Counted from the stretch's first letter, positions 12,157 through 30,566 are shown. The stretch is DNA of 64,000 nucleotides from Pseudophaeomoniella oleicola (GCA_003868215.1 QWDQ01000028.1:248001-312000), one strand, 5' to 3'. Program-made: numbers and translations. The notes: generated from the letters alone by a model not told the origin.

Positions 12157-14969
12157 CTACAATTCTTCTCTGTCCACCAACGTCTCGCCTTCTTTCAGCT
12201 CTCGACATGATCCGTTCTCGCAGATCATGATTACGACGTCATGGCCATCCTTGGTTTTGACATCACGTAGAAGAGCATTTCTTTGCCTAAGCCATTGAGA
12301 AACGTCCGTGACTCCTGATGCTCCTGTTGCACTGTCGCTAGCGGCTCCAGTAATGACGCTGATAAGAGTTCTGCTGTCTCTGGTGATACCCCTGTGCCTT
12401 AAAATAGCGGATACCTCCGTGTCGCTGACTTCAGGCCTAGATGTGACGATAGTAACGTCTCGAAGGCCGACTTGGAGCAGGACAAGGTTGTTTAGCATGC
12501 TGACAAAGAGGAAGGGGTGTTGGACCATTTCAACAGCAAAAGTGTTGACTGTTGATGAGGCGAGGGACGCGTAAGTGGCATCCTCGAGGATGGAGGAGAG
12601 ATAGAGGAGATTTTGAGCTGTAACCGCATTGGCAGATGGCTCGGTGTTGTCTGTGCCTGGTTTGAGGCGGAGGGGGAGGGCCGGTACAGATGAGTTTGTA
12701 GTGGATGGCGTTGGATTGTACGAAGAGAAATCGTTTGTTGAGTCGGTAGATGACGTGGTGAGAGGTGATTTCGTAGGGGTGGGTGTGGAGTAATAGCCTT
12801 GAGAGTCCGGCGAGAGAAATGCAGCGTTTAAACGGCCTGTGACACAAAACTTAGTCTTCACGAAATTAACCTACACAATAACCTACCTTGCAATTCATCG
12901 GCCCACTGCAGCCACTGAGGTTCAAATGTGGTCTCGTAGACCGCGATCAAAGCTTGTATGAGATATGCATAGTCGTCAAGAAATGCCTCATTCGGATCCG
13001 TTTTTCCGGTGCTGTCTGGCATTAAGGACCAAACTCTCTTTAATGTCCGCGTTGATTCATCCCAGAGTCCGTTTCTGATGAAGGTGGCAATTCTTTTCGC
13101 GCCATCAAGCGCTGCTTTGGCTTTGCTTTCGTCGATGTCGACCAAGACACCGTGGGCATCAACCAGACCCTTCATAGCTAATGCATTCCAGCCGACAACG
13201 ATCTTGGTATCTGTGTCCGGCCTGGGCCTTTCGCGGTCACGATATTCGGAAAGGAGTCGCTTTCCCTGTTTCAGGATTCTCACAACATCTTCTTCGCTAT
13301 GTCCGTATTCCTTGGCCAATTTTGAGGGAGTAGCGGCGACAGAAAGCACATTCTGACCAAGGAATTCATCATGCGGGTCGTTGCTCTGCTCGACGTTGCC
13401 GTCAGGACGAATATTCAAATGCGCAGACACGAGTTGTATTGATTGCTCGTCAGGCAGAACGTTCGAGAGTTCTCTGCGTGTGAAGACGTAGTACGCTCCT
13501 TCCCGCTTCTCGGCATGTGCCGATGTTGACGACGATTTGGTCGGGACAGAATCTGCGTCTTCGGAGGAAAAAATCCCACCGTGTTGTGAGACTATTGACG
13601 ACTCAGGCGAGGTGAGATACTCAACAAGTGAGTAGACAACACCAAGGATCTCCGGATTGCGGGTGACCGAGAATGCTGCGCTGTAGACCGAAAGCAATTG
13701 GGCATTGTCATAAAGCATCTTCTCGAAGTGCGGGAGACTCCAGTCAGGGGTAACACTATAGCGATGGAAACCATGACCAACAAGGTCACGTATCCCACCT
13801 CGTGACATTGCGACCAGGGTATGTTCCACCATGCGCAAGGCATCCGCACAGGCATCTTCTCCGACGATTGAGCGAATCGCCTTGCAATACACAAATGGAG
13901 TGGTTAAACCAGCGCCGCCAAGCGAAAGTAAGAAGGCTAGGTTTGGCGGCGTCGGGAATTTTGGTGCACGGCTGAAACCGCCATTCACCTTATCATATCT
14001 CTGCTTGAAATGATTTAATGCATCATCAAGAAGATCAAGCTCCAGTGGTTCCGCGTCTGATTCACGAGAGGTGTGGGTTCCTTCTTCGGCGAATGACTTC
14101 AGCTGTGCAGAAATGTCTTTGGCAGACTGAAGGCATCTTTGCCTCTGGCTTTGCCACACATCTCGTACTCTCTCGAGGATGTCAATGAAGGTCAGCGACT
14201 CCGCCGCAGCCAGCCTGGGTAAGGATGTGCTGTTGGGACCAGGCCAGTACGTGCCACCAAAAACGGGATCTAGATCTGGTGTTATGAAGACGTTCAATGG
14301 CCAGCCACCAGAACCAGTAGTTGCCGTGACGTAATTCATGTATATCTCATCGATATCCGGCCGTGATTCGCGATCGACCTTGATTGGAATAAACGACTCA
14401 TTGAGTATAGCGGCTACCTCTGGTGACATGAAAGATTCCCGTTCCATGACATGGCACCCTATTGTTCAGTCAGATGATATGAAAGGCGGACCTGCTCAAA
14501 GTTGACAGGTCAAAGGGGACAAAGGCAAATGATCACACACAATGACAAGCGGAATATCCAATGCTGAGAAAGATCAGACGATCCAGTTTCCGGGCCAGTG
14601 ATAAGGTCTCATCATTCCATTCCTGCCAGGCAACTGGATTATCTCCATGACCTCGGACCTGCTAAACGTTAGAGTCGAATACGGCAGGGATGCCCATCAT
14701 GCTGTACTCACGTATGGCGAGGTGCTCTCTGCTAACCTATTGACCAACTTCGGAGAGCTGACCGTGCCTCCCCGAGAAGACGTTGTGGCCATCTTGCAAC
14801 GAGTGACAGAACCGAACGACGGCCGCGCAATGAATGTTTTCGTGGATGGTTGTTGCCGATAGGCCTGGTGGCGAGCGAGCGGTATTATTCCGAGGTGTTT
14901 CTGATAAGGGTAAATGGAGGGGTAACAGCTCTTCGCAACGTGACACGAGGCTCTAAAGCGAAGATACAT
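12157..14969 (-). CDS. Thioredoxin-fold DUF255 protein (SPATA20 / YyaL family)
   Basis: From the upstream start, coding segments are 14969-14712, 14658-14541, 14458-12887 and 12836-12157 (introns 53, 82 and 50 bp), giving 875 residues; from the ATG at 14792 the protein is 816. The hallmark [16 protein letters not shown] is restored by splicing and includes the CxxC of a thioredoxin-like domain. It is followed by [14 protein letters not shown] and GGWPLNVF, then an (alpha/alpha)6-like sugar-epimerase-type region with [22 protein letters not shown] and WNALAMKGL. Biochemical function is poorly known; a redox or mitochondrial role has been suggested for the family. The 59 residues before Met-60 contain no Asp or Glu and many Arg, Lys and Ser, as in a mitochondrial presequence. 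Which start is used is unproven. Confidence 0.9.
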
Positions 14970-17900
14970 ACAATATGTGTCAAAAGCCAGTCATCAAAGC
15001 GAATAAAGGTGAACAACTATTTCACCAGCAATTGCAAGATCTTGATGATAAAACTGTGATGGTAAAAATTGCAGCACGATTTCCACCCAAGTGTTTATTG
15101 GTCGATTTCGTCCGGATTTGTGAAGCCAAAGTTGCAGCGATCAAAGGACCCACTAGTTCTTTCTCGGCGAGAACGGTATCAACTGCTAAGTTACCACGTC
15201 TCACGTACCACTTTGTCAGTTTTGCGGAGGACAAGCAATGATCTACAAACACCGTTGCTGGACCAGATTGGGCTGACCCAGACGATCATTTTCGGGTCTC
15301 GAGTCATAGAACTCGACATTCGTTGATATGGTTTATTATCCTCAAGGATCTTCAACAATGTCGCAACGGGATGCGGAAACCTGCGTAACCGATAATATAT
15401 GGCAGCACAGAATCCCGGGAATATATTCCATTAGACACCACCGTAGTCAACAGAAAAATGTCGGATTGATGATAACAAATAGTTGATGCTGTACCATAGT
15501 ATCTAGTACTGTACATAGCTAGATAGGTAAGTGAATGGCCATGTCGCCTTGAGACCACCTTCACCTTGTTGAAATCTACAAGCAAGGTAGAGTACAGGTA
15601 CTACATGACGAGGTCATACAAAGGAATAAAAAATCCGACGCTCTTGATCCTTTGACCATTCTTGCACAGAAACAGAGAAGAGACAGGGGACCAACGAGAC
15701 CATGTTTGCATTGCATTGCATTGCATGACAGGACCCCGGCGCCGCAAGAGAGCTAGGTCATCCTTTGTTCAAAAGCATCCTCACAGATGGTAACACCTCG
15801 CACATGCACGCAGTGCTGTATCAAATGCTTTCGACGGCTGTTTCTTCCGGCGGGAAGAGTGGTTAATCAGCTCACGGAGACTCTGATAAAGGTGGTTTCC
15901 GACCTGACCAGGCAGGAAATATTGAGGCAATAACCAATCTATGCGAAGAATTTGAGATGTGATATACAAAGACGGTCCATCATATCAAACGCGCCAAGAG
16001 TTTGCAATGCCAGCTGGAGGTAGAGATTCAAGATGGGGGAGGTGATGAACAAACAATAGGGCTGTTGCCAGGGGTATGACGCAAAAGGAGAAAGTTCGCG
16101 TTCTGTGCGGCATATGCAGTCATTCATGCAAGCTCACGAAGGTAGTAACAGTTGGGGTCGAAAGTACATCTGCGATCCTGCATATGAGAAGATCGAATAT
16201 CCTTTTGGCATATGGTTGGGCCTCGGGGCTTCATCACAAGATACACCTGTAAGCTGTCTTAAATGCTTGTTATTGTATTCCTGAGCGATGGTGTGTCCTG
16301 TCCATTCGTCGTCCTTGGTGGGTATGGTGATTTGTACAAATTTTACATCCGTGGTGACTTTCCGAGGAATGGGATTAATTCCAGTCTGCAGCGTTACATT
16401 TCAGATTTCCTCTAATTTCACGGTTGACGCAATTCTTCCACTTTTCAGGATTGGAATTGCCTCGTTCTTGTTCATGTAATAAGATGTTTTGAGGCAAATT
16501 AAATAGAGTAACACAAGCAGCAACAGGAGGAAAGGGAGGTGAGACGTGCAAGCTGATGGTGTATCAACATGAAACTGGCGCTTATCCGATCTCGACGTTG
16601 TGCCCCGCGAGAAACAAATTTCAATTGCCAAGCAACCAGCCATGGAAATGAAAACGGAAAGAATTGGATTCAGGAGAGAGACCCAGATATCGAAGTAAGG
16701 GGGTATTATATGCCATGTTTCCTGGTCAGGTATTACCTTCATTGGGTCCTGCTGTTGCTATTGCTATGTTCGGCTAAGAGGCAACAAGAACAATGCTCAA
16801 GAATGCAAAAAGTAACGGCGTTTATTGCCCGAGGTACAGCCCTCGACAGTACCAGTAGACTTCAGCGCCAGCAGTGGGGACTAATCATCCTGAGGGATCT
16901 CCTACGTATCATAGTTACATCGACGGAGCAAAGTCTGCGCACTGATGTCGTTACTACTCCAGCTCCATATGTGGTACAAGTAGGGTAAAATGAAGAGATT
17001 TGGTTGTATAGAGCTGATCACGAGAACTTCTCAGCAGATGTTGCACCACCCACCTGATATGTACCTAGGGGGTCGAGGGAGGCACCTAGGATTTAGTGTA
17101 AGCTGGAAGACGGTTTAGGCTGCGATGTATGATCGTATATTGACAAATCCCAAATGCTTGTAAACATGTACTCGGAACAGAGTTGCGACATATCTACCCT
17201 GACATTGGATAAGTCGTATGACCAGGGACATCTTGTGAGTTATCCATAGAGAAAGGGTATTCGGCAAAATGGCCAAAAGTCCCGAATTCACCAATTTGAT
17301 GTGATCTGGTGAGAAGGTCCCTTGTGAAAATCAAGCATATCGAGTTGATTGAGTTGAAAGTCTTCCCAACACCCAATTGAACCAGGCGTTTCAACCGATG
17401 CGCCGGATTGCGTCTGCCATCCGCCATCGCTCTATGCGACCAATAACATGGTTTGAGGAATGCTCGGCCCTGTCGAAACGAAACTATATCGGGGTAAGTG
17501 GCTAACCAGGGGCCCTGGTCAGGTCTAGATGGACCGAAGGGCTAACGTCGTAGTACGATGTTGTATGGATTCCGGGCGACCAGGGGCGATCCTGATATCG
17601 TAATTGTTTTAATCTCAACCATGGCCACTCTGATCTATATCAAATTGCTTCGGCTGCTGCTCCAGTTGATATTATCTGCAAATTTCATCCTCAAGGCCCG
17701 AGAATGATGGTGCTTACATCAGTGGCTTGGCCTGTCATTCCTGAATCGCGAGAGTTCATGGTACAGAACTTAGTGATTATGCTGTAGGTCATCCTCAAGA
17801 AAGGTTGAGAACAAGAGCGACGGATTCACAAATGGACGTCTGGACTTTGTTGGACACAGCAACGCTTGCCATTCAAATACTATAGGCGCCGTGTATATAT

Positions 17901-18550
17901 CAATCCCAATGACCCGTGCAGTGATCCGTGTATTATTCTCCCCCTGGCTGATATTGTCACCAAAAATTGTCCCGATTGAATATAGTACAACAGCCTGTAG
18001 ATCGAAGGCCACCATTCATCTCATAAGAGGAAGCAATAAAGATAAACGACCAATCAATCAATCAGCCTTCCGGTTTCGGATCAGCAGAAAGGAACGAGAA
18101 CAAACAATAAATCTCATTGACGAGGCCGCTGGGTTTGCTGCACGTCAACCGGCTCCTTGTTTCAGACAAAGCGATTCCCGAGATTACCCTCTGCCAACCA
18201 ATCACAACATTGGCCTCACGATCCAAAACAAAGCTCCCTGTCCCCCAGATTCTGGATTTCTATCAGCCCATCTCTTCTTCAACACATTCTTTCTTTAACC
18301 TCACTCTTCTCTTGACCAGCCCGTTCCTTTCGAACTACAACTTCTTCTCAACCCACACTCATTCACCTTCTTGTCGCTCCTTCTAGCCAGAGACGCTTCT
18401 CACTCCTTTGAGGCTCTCTAGGACATCAGCTTTTCTCACTTCACTTCTGCCTTTTGCAAATAGGCGTTGTTGACCTTCGCACACCGACTTCAATCAACCA
18501 TTTCTCTGCTTCGTGGACAGACCTGATTCTTGCCTTGCTCTTTCGCCAAT
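14970..18550. other. 3.6 kb region without a convincing gene
   Basis: Several frames of 60-140 codons occur here, the longest at 16569-16988 (+), but none shows a domain, a clear start context or a splice partner. A TTGCA pentamer is repeated four times at 15706-15725. TACCTAGG-like motifs sit at 17062 and 17083. The last 300 bases before the CAP gene are C/T-rich, as in fungal promoters and leaders. No tRNA or terminal repeat was recognised. Confidence 0.5.
15706..15725 (+). repeat. TTGCA x4 pentamer repeat
   Basis: Four exact TTGCA units in tandem inside the large gene-free region. Confidence 0.85.
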
Positions 18551-19565
18551 ATGCGATCTGCGATCTTGTTCACGGCTTTCTGTGCCTCGCTGGCTTTGAG
18601 TAAGCCAATCGAGCGACGAGCCTATGTCACTGTCGAGGACATCGTGACTGTCTACACAACCGTCACAGAGGGTGCGGTTCCCACTCCAGTTACTGGATCT
18701 GAAGACCACCATTTCCACCCCCATCCACCCCCTTTCACCTACATTCCGGTTACTACTTCCACCACTCCAGTTGCCGTTAGCTCATCTACCCCGGTTGAGG
18801 TTCCACCGCCAGCTTCCACTCCGGTCGATGTGCCACCGCCTGCTTCCACCCCGTATGAGGCACCAGCTCCTACCCCCAGTAGCGCAGCACCGGAAGTAGA
18901 GCCAACCACGACCGAGCCAGCACCACCTCCCCCTTCTTCAACTTCGGCAGCAGTCGCTACCAGTACGCCCGCATCCGGCTATCAAGGCGTCATTCTCGAC
19001 CAGCATAACTTGCATCGTTCAAACCATTCTGCTGTCGAATTGACCTGGAACGCCACCCTTGCTGCTACTGCCTTGAAAATCGCTCAGACCTGTGTCTACG
19101 CACACAACGTGTAAGTCTGCACCCTGTTGTGATGATTGTGTTGCTGACGTTGCTAAATAGTGAAATGGACGGCGGCGGCTATGGTCAGAACATCGGTGCT
19201 GGTGCCGCTCCCGCGGAAATTGGTTCTATGATCACGGACGAAATGTACAATGGAGAAATTGGCTTTTACCCGACGCCATATGGCGTTGACAGCCCTGACA
19301 TGAGCAATTTCGAGAGCTGGGGACATTTTTCACAGATCGTGTGGAAAGACACTGTCAGCATCGGGTGTGCAACTTATCAATGCAGCACCCTCGAAAACGT
19401 CTCATCCGATGTTGAACCATACTTTACGGTCTGCAACTATTATCCTCCTGGTAAGCTTCACAACTAGTCAGTCATAAAATAGAGTCTGACTTGTCAACAG
19501 GAAATTACGAGGGCGAATACAGCAAGGTGGGATCTCCCCTTGGCCATGCCACTGTCACTGCCTAG
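18551..19565 (+). CDS. Secreted CAP-domain (SCP/PR-1-like) protein
   Basis: Exons 18551-19110, 19161-19450 and 19501-19565 give 304 residues. The N terminus MRSAILFTAFCASLALS is a signal peptide, followed by an ERR site that could suit Kex2-like processing. Residues about 66-145 form a Pro/Ser/Thr-rich linker with VPPPASTP repeats, a likely O-glycosylation stalk. The CAP domain carries YGQNIG, the CAP1 signature GHFSQIVWKDT and the CAP2 signature FTVCNYYPPGNYEG, completed across intron 2. The layout resembles yeast Pry proteins and fungal PR-1-like effectors. Family members bind sterols or fatty acids outside the cell; ligand and role here are inferred only. Both introns are 50 bp. A C/T-rich leader precedes the start. 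Confidence 0.93.
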
Positions 19566-21512
19566 GTCAGCCTAGATACGATACAAAGCGAAAGGACGGA
19601 CCTGGTGTTCACTCTCCTCTCTCCGTGGGGATACCACGAAGACTTGTTTGATTCGAAAATGGTCCTGTCAATATCACCGACTTGCAAAAAATAAGGCGGA
19701 TCCCGTAAGCTGGCTGGTCCAGTTTTCCGAAAGAAAAGTTATGCCCGTCATCTTCACAACTTCTGCTATACTGCAACCCTTACTACCTTTACTACCTCTG
19801 GACTCATGATACGGTGCAGCTTGCAAGCGTACATGCAAAAACACGATACGTTGCTGAGCATACTGTGCAGCTGTTCCGTGTCGAACCACTGGCTGGTGTG
19901 CTGCCCAAATGTTACTTCTATTTGCACTTGCGCATTCATGGAAATACTTCAGTTTTTTGCGCGGCCGTGCTTCTCTGAACGACGGTCTGATTTGCTGGAC
20001 ACTGCCATTATCATAGCCTGCTAGTCAGTTACATTCGAGTGTTAGGTTCGCAAACTACAATGAGATATGATGCCCTCCCAGTCGCGAGCATTTCACAATT
20101 TCTTTGTTGTGCTTCCAACTTGGGAAATCACTCAGTGAAATGTGACCTTAAAAATATCGACAGGCCAGTGTGGTCTGGTCGGTCGAGAGCCTAGTACTCA
20201 ATCGTAAGTAGATAGATATGTTGGACATCTGATTATTCAGGGTTTCGGGCCAAAGGAAGGGCAGTTTCAAGGATGTTTTGGCGATTTGAAGAGAAGAGCC
20301 TCTAAACTCAATTGAGAACGCCACGACGCTCGCTTCTTCGATCCCCACGCTTAAATCTTATGTGACGGTACCAGCTCGCAAGTACGGTACAGTACCATAG
20401 TACTACGTACAGTATGCGGAGGGCTCGTGCCTTGGTGACTGACCATCCCACACAGGGTTCCACCCGGTCTCATGGTTTAGATCTACTAAGGCAATTTATG
20501 TACTCCGTACATCCTACAGATCCTGCGGGCAAGGGACAAAGTACTGGACAGCATGTTATCATCCAACGGCAATGGACTCGTATTGATTCTGATCTGCGAT
20601 TTCTTCTGAGTCGTGAACCGCTTGACATCGCAGGATAATTACTCTCGTTACCCTGATAAAGAGAGATGGTCCGTGAGCGAAGGGATTTGCTTCTTTTGTT
20701 GCGTCACTGGGCCCCCGCAGATATCTTCTGAACAAAGATTGCATAGTACCATTCTATTCGGCGTGTCCTCACCCTCACGCATGACTCGGTAGCTGTTCAT
20801 GGTCGGCTCTGCCTTCTCGGTTGAAGATATCTCTTCAGACCTTGTTATATCTACCGTCCGATCTGCTGAGATTCTAGAGAAATCCAGTCCTCGTCGCGGA
20901 CGATCCATCCATATCTGGCACTCTGATGCCCCGCAACCCCAGAGTGAGGACGTTCCATTGATCCGATCCGAATCAACCGCTATCTGCTACAATACGAAAA
21001 TCTCAGCTATGCATAACGTACTAGTGACGCGGATCTAGAAGCGTATTCGTCAGCAAGACAGGCGCTCGTTATTTCGAGGCACTGTTGAGTTCGCACGAGA
21101 ACATATCGATTGGTCCTGGCAAAAACATTTAGTCTGGTAAGCAGCTTGATTCCATCTCACCGAACTCCACACGTGTTCATACATATCTCTTTGATTCGAG
21201 CCGGATACCCAACCTCACTCTTCCTTTGCTATCCGTATGTTCAGATTGCCCAACCCTCTTGCAACATCAAACGTGAGGCACCTTTCTGTACATTTCCTAC
21301 CTAAAATCCAGCTCGGTGACCGTTCGAAGCGTATTACTCTTGGACTCGACGATCTGAGCCTTCCATGCGTTCTATCATACTCGTGGTTATTGTAAACAAG
21401 ACTCCAAATGCCCAGCTTTTGTGATCAAGATTGCCATTACTTCTACCGCACGGCTTTGAAGCTTCTTTCCCTGCCGACCTGCCTTGCTGCATTATATGCT
21501 TGAACCACGCTA
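19566..21512. other. 1.9 kb intergenic region upstream of carnitine acetyltransferase
   Basis: No frame longer than about 90 codons is convincing. A dense patch of GTAC and TACTACGTA motifs lies at about 20388-20412. The stretch next to 21513 probably contains the promoter and leader of the following gene. Confidence 0.5.
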
Positions 21513-24043
21513 ATGATGCCGTCAACAAGCACAAGCTCTCGCTACTTCACCCTACCACGATCTTTGAACGAGCCGTTGGAATCTGCGCCAGCTGCATCTG
21601 CTACAATACCGATGAGTGCCTCTACGAAAGAGTCGATGCAGAACAAGGAGTCAGTTGCAAGTCAGAAGACTGATCGCAAACCCGGGATCACCTTTTCGTC
21701 ACAGGAGAAGCTCCACAAGCTTCCCATACCAGACCTTGCTTCGACTATCAAAAAATATCTCGAAGCTCTTGAGCCATTACAGTCTCCAAAGGAGCACGAT
21801 GAGACAAAAGCTGCTGCTAGAGACTTTCTGGAAAATGACGGAAAGGAGTTGCAAGAAAAGCTGAAGCAGTACGCTTCCGACAAGACGAGCTATATTGAAC
21901 AATTCTGGTATGATTCGTACTTGAACTTCGATAATTCGGTCGTCTTGAATCTCAACCCTTTCTTCCTTCTGGAAGATGACCCGACACCAGCGAGAAATGA
22001 TCAGGTAACACGAGCGGCATCTCTCGTCATATCGGCACTGTGCTTTGTTAGAGCAGTGCGGAAAGAAGAACTGCCTCCAGACACCCTTCGAGGCACTCCT
22101 CTTTGCATGTATCAATATTCCCGTCTCTTCGGTACTGCTCGGATCCCGACAGAAAATGGATGTATTATCGGGCAAGATTCAGACTCTAAGCATATCGTAG
22201 TGCTTGCTCGCGGTCAATTTTACTGGTTCGATGTGCTCGATGCCAACAACGACTTGATCATGACGGAGAAGGATCTTGCCATCAACCTCCAGGTTATCGT
22301 CAACGATGCAGAACAGACTCCGATACAAGAAGCTGCAAAGGGTGCGCTCGGAGTCCTGAGCACAGAAAATCGGAAGATCTGGTCCGGTCTGCGAGATGTA
22401 CTCACTAGGGAAGAGGGTTCCAACAATTCGGAATGTTTAAGCATCGTTGACTCGGCCTTGTTCGTGGTATGCCTGGACGACACCGAGGCTTCGGACATCT
22501 CTCAGCTATGCGGAAACATGTTGTGTGGTACTAATCATGTTGAAAAAGGCGTTCAGATTGGTACCTGCACCAACCGTTGGTATGACAAGTTACAAATTAT
22601 TGTTTGCAAAAACGGTAGCGCTGGCATCAATTTCGAACATACTGGCGTGGATGGCCACACTGTCCTCCGCTTTGCCAGTGATGTCTACACGGATACCATA
22701 CTACGCTTTGCTCGAAGCATCAATGGGCTAGCGCCATCGCTTTGGGCATCGAACAGTCCCGATCCATCGAAGAGAGACCCAGAGAGCTTTGGAGAGGTGT
22801 CCACCACCCCCCACAAATTGGAGTGGGATATGGTACCCGAGCTGAGCATAGCCCTCCGATTTGCCGAGGCTCGCCTAGCAGATTTGATCCAACAGAACGA
22901 GTTCTACACCCTTGACTTTATGCATTATGGCAAGAACTTCATCACGGGAGCAGGACTGTCGCCAGATGCTTATGTCCAGATGGCATTTCAAGCTGCATAC
23001 TATGGCTTGTACGGCCGCATCGAGAACACGTACGAGCCGGCAATGACAAAAATCTTCCTCCACGGGCGTACCGAGGCCATTCGCTCCGTCACACCGGAGT
23101 CATTTGACTTCATCAAAGCGTTCTGGGCTGATCAACCAGCCCAAAAGAAGGTCGACGCTTTGAAGAAGGCGACGCAAAAACACACGACCATCACCAAGGA
23201 GTGCAGCAAGGCACAAGGCCAAGACAGACATCTCTACGCTCTTTATTGCATTTGGCAGCGTGCAGTCGACGAGGCAGCAGAGAGTTCTAGCAGTGCCGGG
23301 ATTAGCTCAAATGGCTATTCGAGTCCTGTTGATGGATCAGAGATTGGTTCCCCTAGAAGAACGACCGACGGATCGGTTCAGTCAACGGAATCAGGAAGAC
23401 AATCCTCTCCTGGAGGAAAAGGTTTCACGCGCAACATGCCGGATCTTTTCACTGACTCCGGCTGGGACAAACTCAATACCACAATCCTGAGCACATCCAA
23501 CTGCGGTAATCCCTCGCTTCGACATTTTGGATTTGGGCCTGTTTCCGCAGACGGATTTGGTATTGGATACATCATCAAGGATGATTCGATCTCGGTGTGC
23601 GTATCTAGCAAGCATCGACAAACTAAACGTTTCGTTGAGGGCCTTGAAAGCTACTTGCTCGAAATGAGGAGGCTCATACGGTCGGTCCAGCGCACTGGCT
23701 CTGCAGGCAAAGCCAGCCGTGCCAGAGAAGCGGAAGAACGGCCACATCTGGTCGGAAGACTTAAAAGCCGTGGCAGGTTGATCAAGGGTTCCTCGAATCC
23801 GGTTTCCGGTATCGCAACCCCAACTACAGAGAGTGCGGAGATTGACGATGAAGGTTTGGGGGGCTGTAAGTCTTGTTCTTTTCTTTTGTCCGTCGGTCTG
23901 AGCATCAGCTAACTCCCAAGGTAGATGGATTTTTCGATGCCGGCATGTTGTTGCAAGCGTTGAAAACGAACAAGGAGAGACCCAGCGATGCTATTAGCAG
24001 TAAGAGGAAGGCAGTTGGTCGAAAATTGAGGTTGGAATACTGA
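21513..24043 (+). CDS. Carnitine acetyltransferase, cytosolic FacC/Yat type
   Basis: Exons 21513-23865 and 23925-24043 give 823 residues. The choline/carnitine acyltransferase fold is evident from LPIPDLASTIKKYL near the N terminus, the catalytic-His segment NFEHTGVDGHTVLRF (His about residue 376), and STSNCGNPSLRHFGFGPVS and FGIGYII towards the C terminus. The protein is longer than mitochondrial CAT2 and has an inserted Ser/Gly-rich segment after the catalytic region. It lacks an evident transit peptide and PTS1 tail (ends KLRLEY), so it fits the cytosolic FacC/Yat2 group. The enzyme moves acetyl groups between CoA and carnitine during growth on acetate or fatty acids. Two adjacent ATGs (21513, 21516) could start it. 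The 59-bp intron ends in TAG. Confidence 0.92.
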
Positions 24044-25086
24044 TGGTGGACATGCTGAGGCACATATTCGCGTCTTGTGTACGAAATGAAATCTATGAGT
24101 TAGGAAACGGAAATGATGCAGCTATTGTTCTCCAGGGATTATGTGGCGATCGGTTGGAGGGTTCGTCGTGTTCTTGTCTATATGTACTGTATCGTTGAGA
24201 TCTGGTGGAATGACTGATCTACCTTAGGTACCTTAGGTAGGTACTATGCAGGGTGTAGAACTATCTTTAACCACATGTACTACGATACTCTTTACCCCAG
24301 CTTTTGGATCCGAACTCGGAAACGGAGGATCATAGGAGCCAAGTGATTAGCCCTAGAAACGGAGAGCAGGCGGTTTCACAGATCATCATCCCGTTCCACT
24401 TTACCGAATGGTGACTTCGCGCTAAACCGGATAGTGGCATGACGGATGCTGGAATCCCTGTACCATATTGAAATCTAACCGGGCCAGTACAGTCCTGTAA
24501 TTATTGTACCTTATGCACCTCACCTCAACCAGACCAACCATCCTATCACCGCGGCACACTCACATTGCGCTTCACTCTACTCTACTTTTGCATTGTCACC
24601 CAAGTGCATATATGGTTGAAGCTCCGATCCAATCGTTGGACGCTAACTGTGCCAATTGTTTCGAAGAAGGCTACGACTGACGCTAAAATCTTGCATTAGT
24701 GGCTTCTGCCGGTGACCCTGGAGAGAGGCGACACCTGCAATTCCTACCATCGCCCACTCATCCGTTGCAACTTCACCATAGGCGATCGGAACGCTTATCG
24801 CGCGGTGCGCATTAATCAACTCGTGTTCATTTTTCGAGTCGATGTTCGGTTCCTGATTCTCTCATTCAAGCTGCGCCTAACGACCCCCAAGCTTCGTCAT
24901 TGGAGAGCTACGATCTCGGATGACAGTGCGATAATTGGTTTTGCGACCCTTCAAGACAGTAATACCGCTCTGGTACAATCCGCGCCTCTATCCATACGGC
25001 GTGCCCTGCGCTCCATTGTCGGCGATTGCCGAGTCCTGCGCAAACATCGTAGTGCCGCATTGTGACGACCTTACAACCCAGCTGCC
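24044..25086. other. Intergenic region upstream of the KDM4-type gene
   Basis: One kilobase with a TACCTTAGGTACCTTAGGTA block at about 24221-24244. A 117-codon frame at 24712-25065 shows no domain and probably lies in the leader or promoter of the demethylase. Confidence 0.5.
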
Positions 25087-29717
<4,631 letters not shown>

Positions 29718-30546
29718 TGACGGATACAGGGGTATCTGAGTGAATGATATTTCCTGTTGGGCCCGAACAACGTTCTGTGACATGTGTGATGGGAAAATGG
29801 GTTAGGGACTATGGGTACAACAAGGAGGCAAGGTCTTCAATATGCGTTTACATGAGGGCTAGGGATCAAATGAATGCATTCACTGTGTGGTTTGCACTGG
29901 GTAGGGAATTGTTCTCATGGCGTGTCTGTTACAACAAATCATATGAAATGTATTCATGGTTGCGTCCGGTTTCTTCACTTTTGGGGGTCATCGGGGTTAT
30001 CCAAGCTCTACTCACTCCGCCAGAAGCATTTGCTTTTGGTCTTTCTTTCTGCATTACAATACCACGGAGGACTCTGACAGGAGCAAGATGTCAATCAAGT
30101 TCATGCGTTGACTAGATCCATCGACGATACCTTTTTTGTATCTGCACAAAATATATACCAGTACTTATGTACCTGATATACCAAACCACATTGTACAACT
30201 TTAGAAAGTCGTTCATATTAATAAATGCATCAACCGTGAGTGTGACCTTTTCCCACACATCCGAAACCCCAAAGTTTCTCTCTCTCTCTCTCTCAACACC
30301 CACACCAAAAGGGCAAAACAAACACCATAATCAATCTAATTATATCGCACCCGCAGCCCATTTCCCTTCCCACCGGCGGCTGGATTTCAATTAAGAAACA
30401 ATAAAAATAGAAAGATCTCTCATAATAACAAATCGGCCCAATACTACGAAACGAACGGCAACTTCCGTTGATGGAACCGAACCACCACCCACCGCCTCGC
30501 CGCCCCTCAAGGAGAGATCTCCGGGGTGGGGTTCACGGTGTATCTA

Positions 30547-30566
30547 GGCTTGGCTTGGCTTGGCTT
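30547..30566 (+). repeat. GGCTT x4 pentamer repeat
   Basis: Four exact GGCTT units in tandem, in non-coding DNA. Confidence 0.85.

Noticed and set aside
16569-16988. 139-codon plus-strand frame in the gene-free region
   Set aside because: No domain, odd composition with an isolated leucine run, and no splice or start context that supports it.
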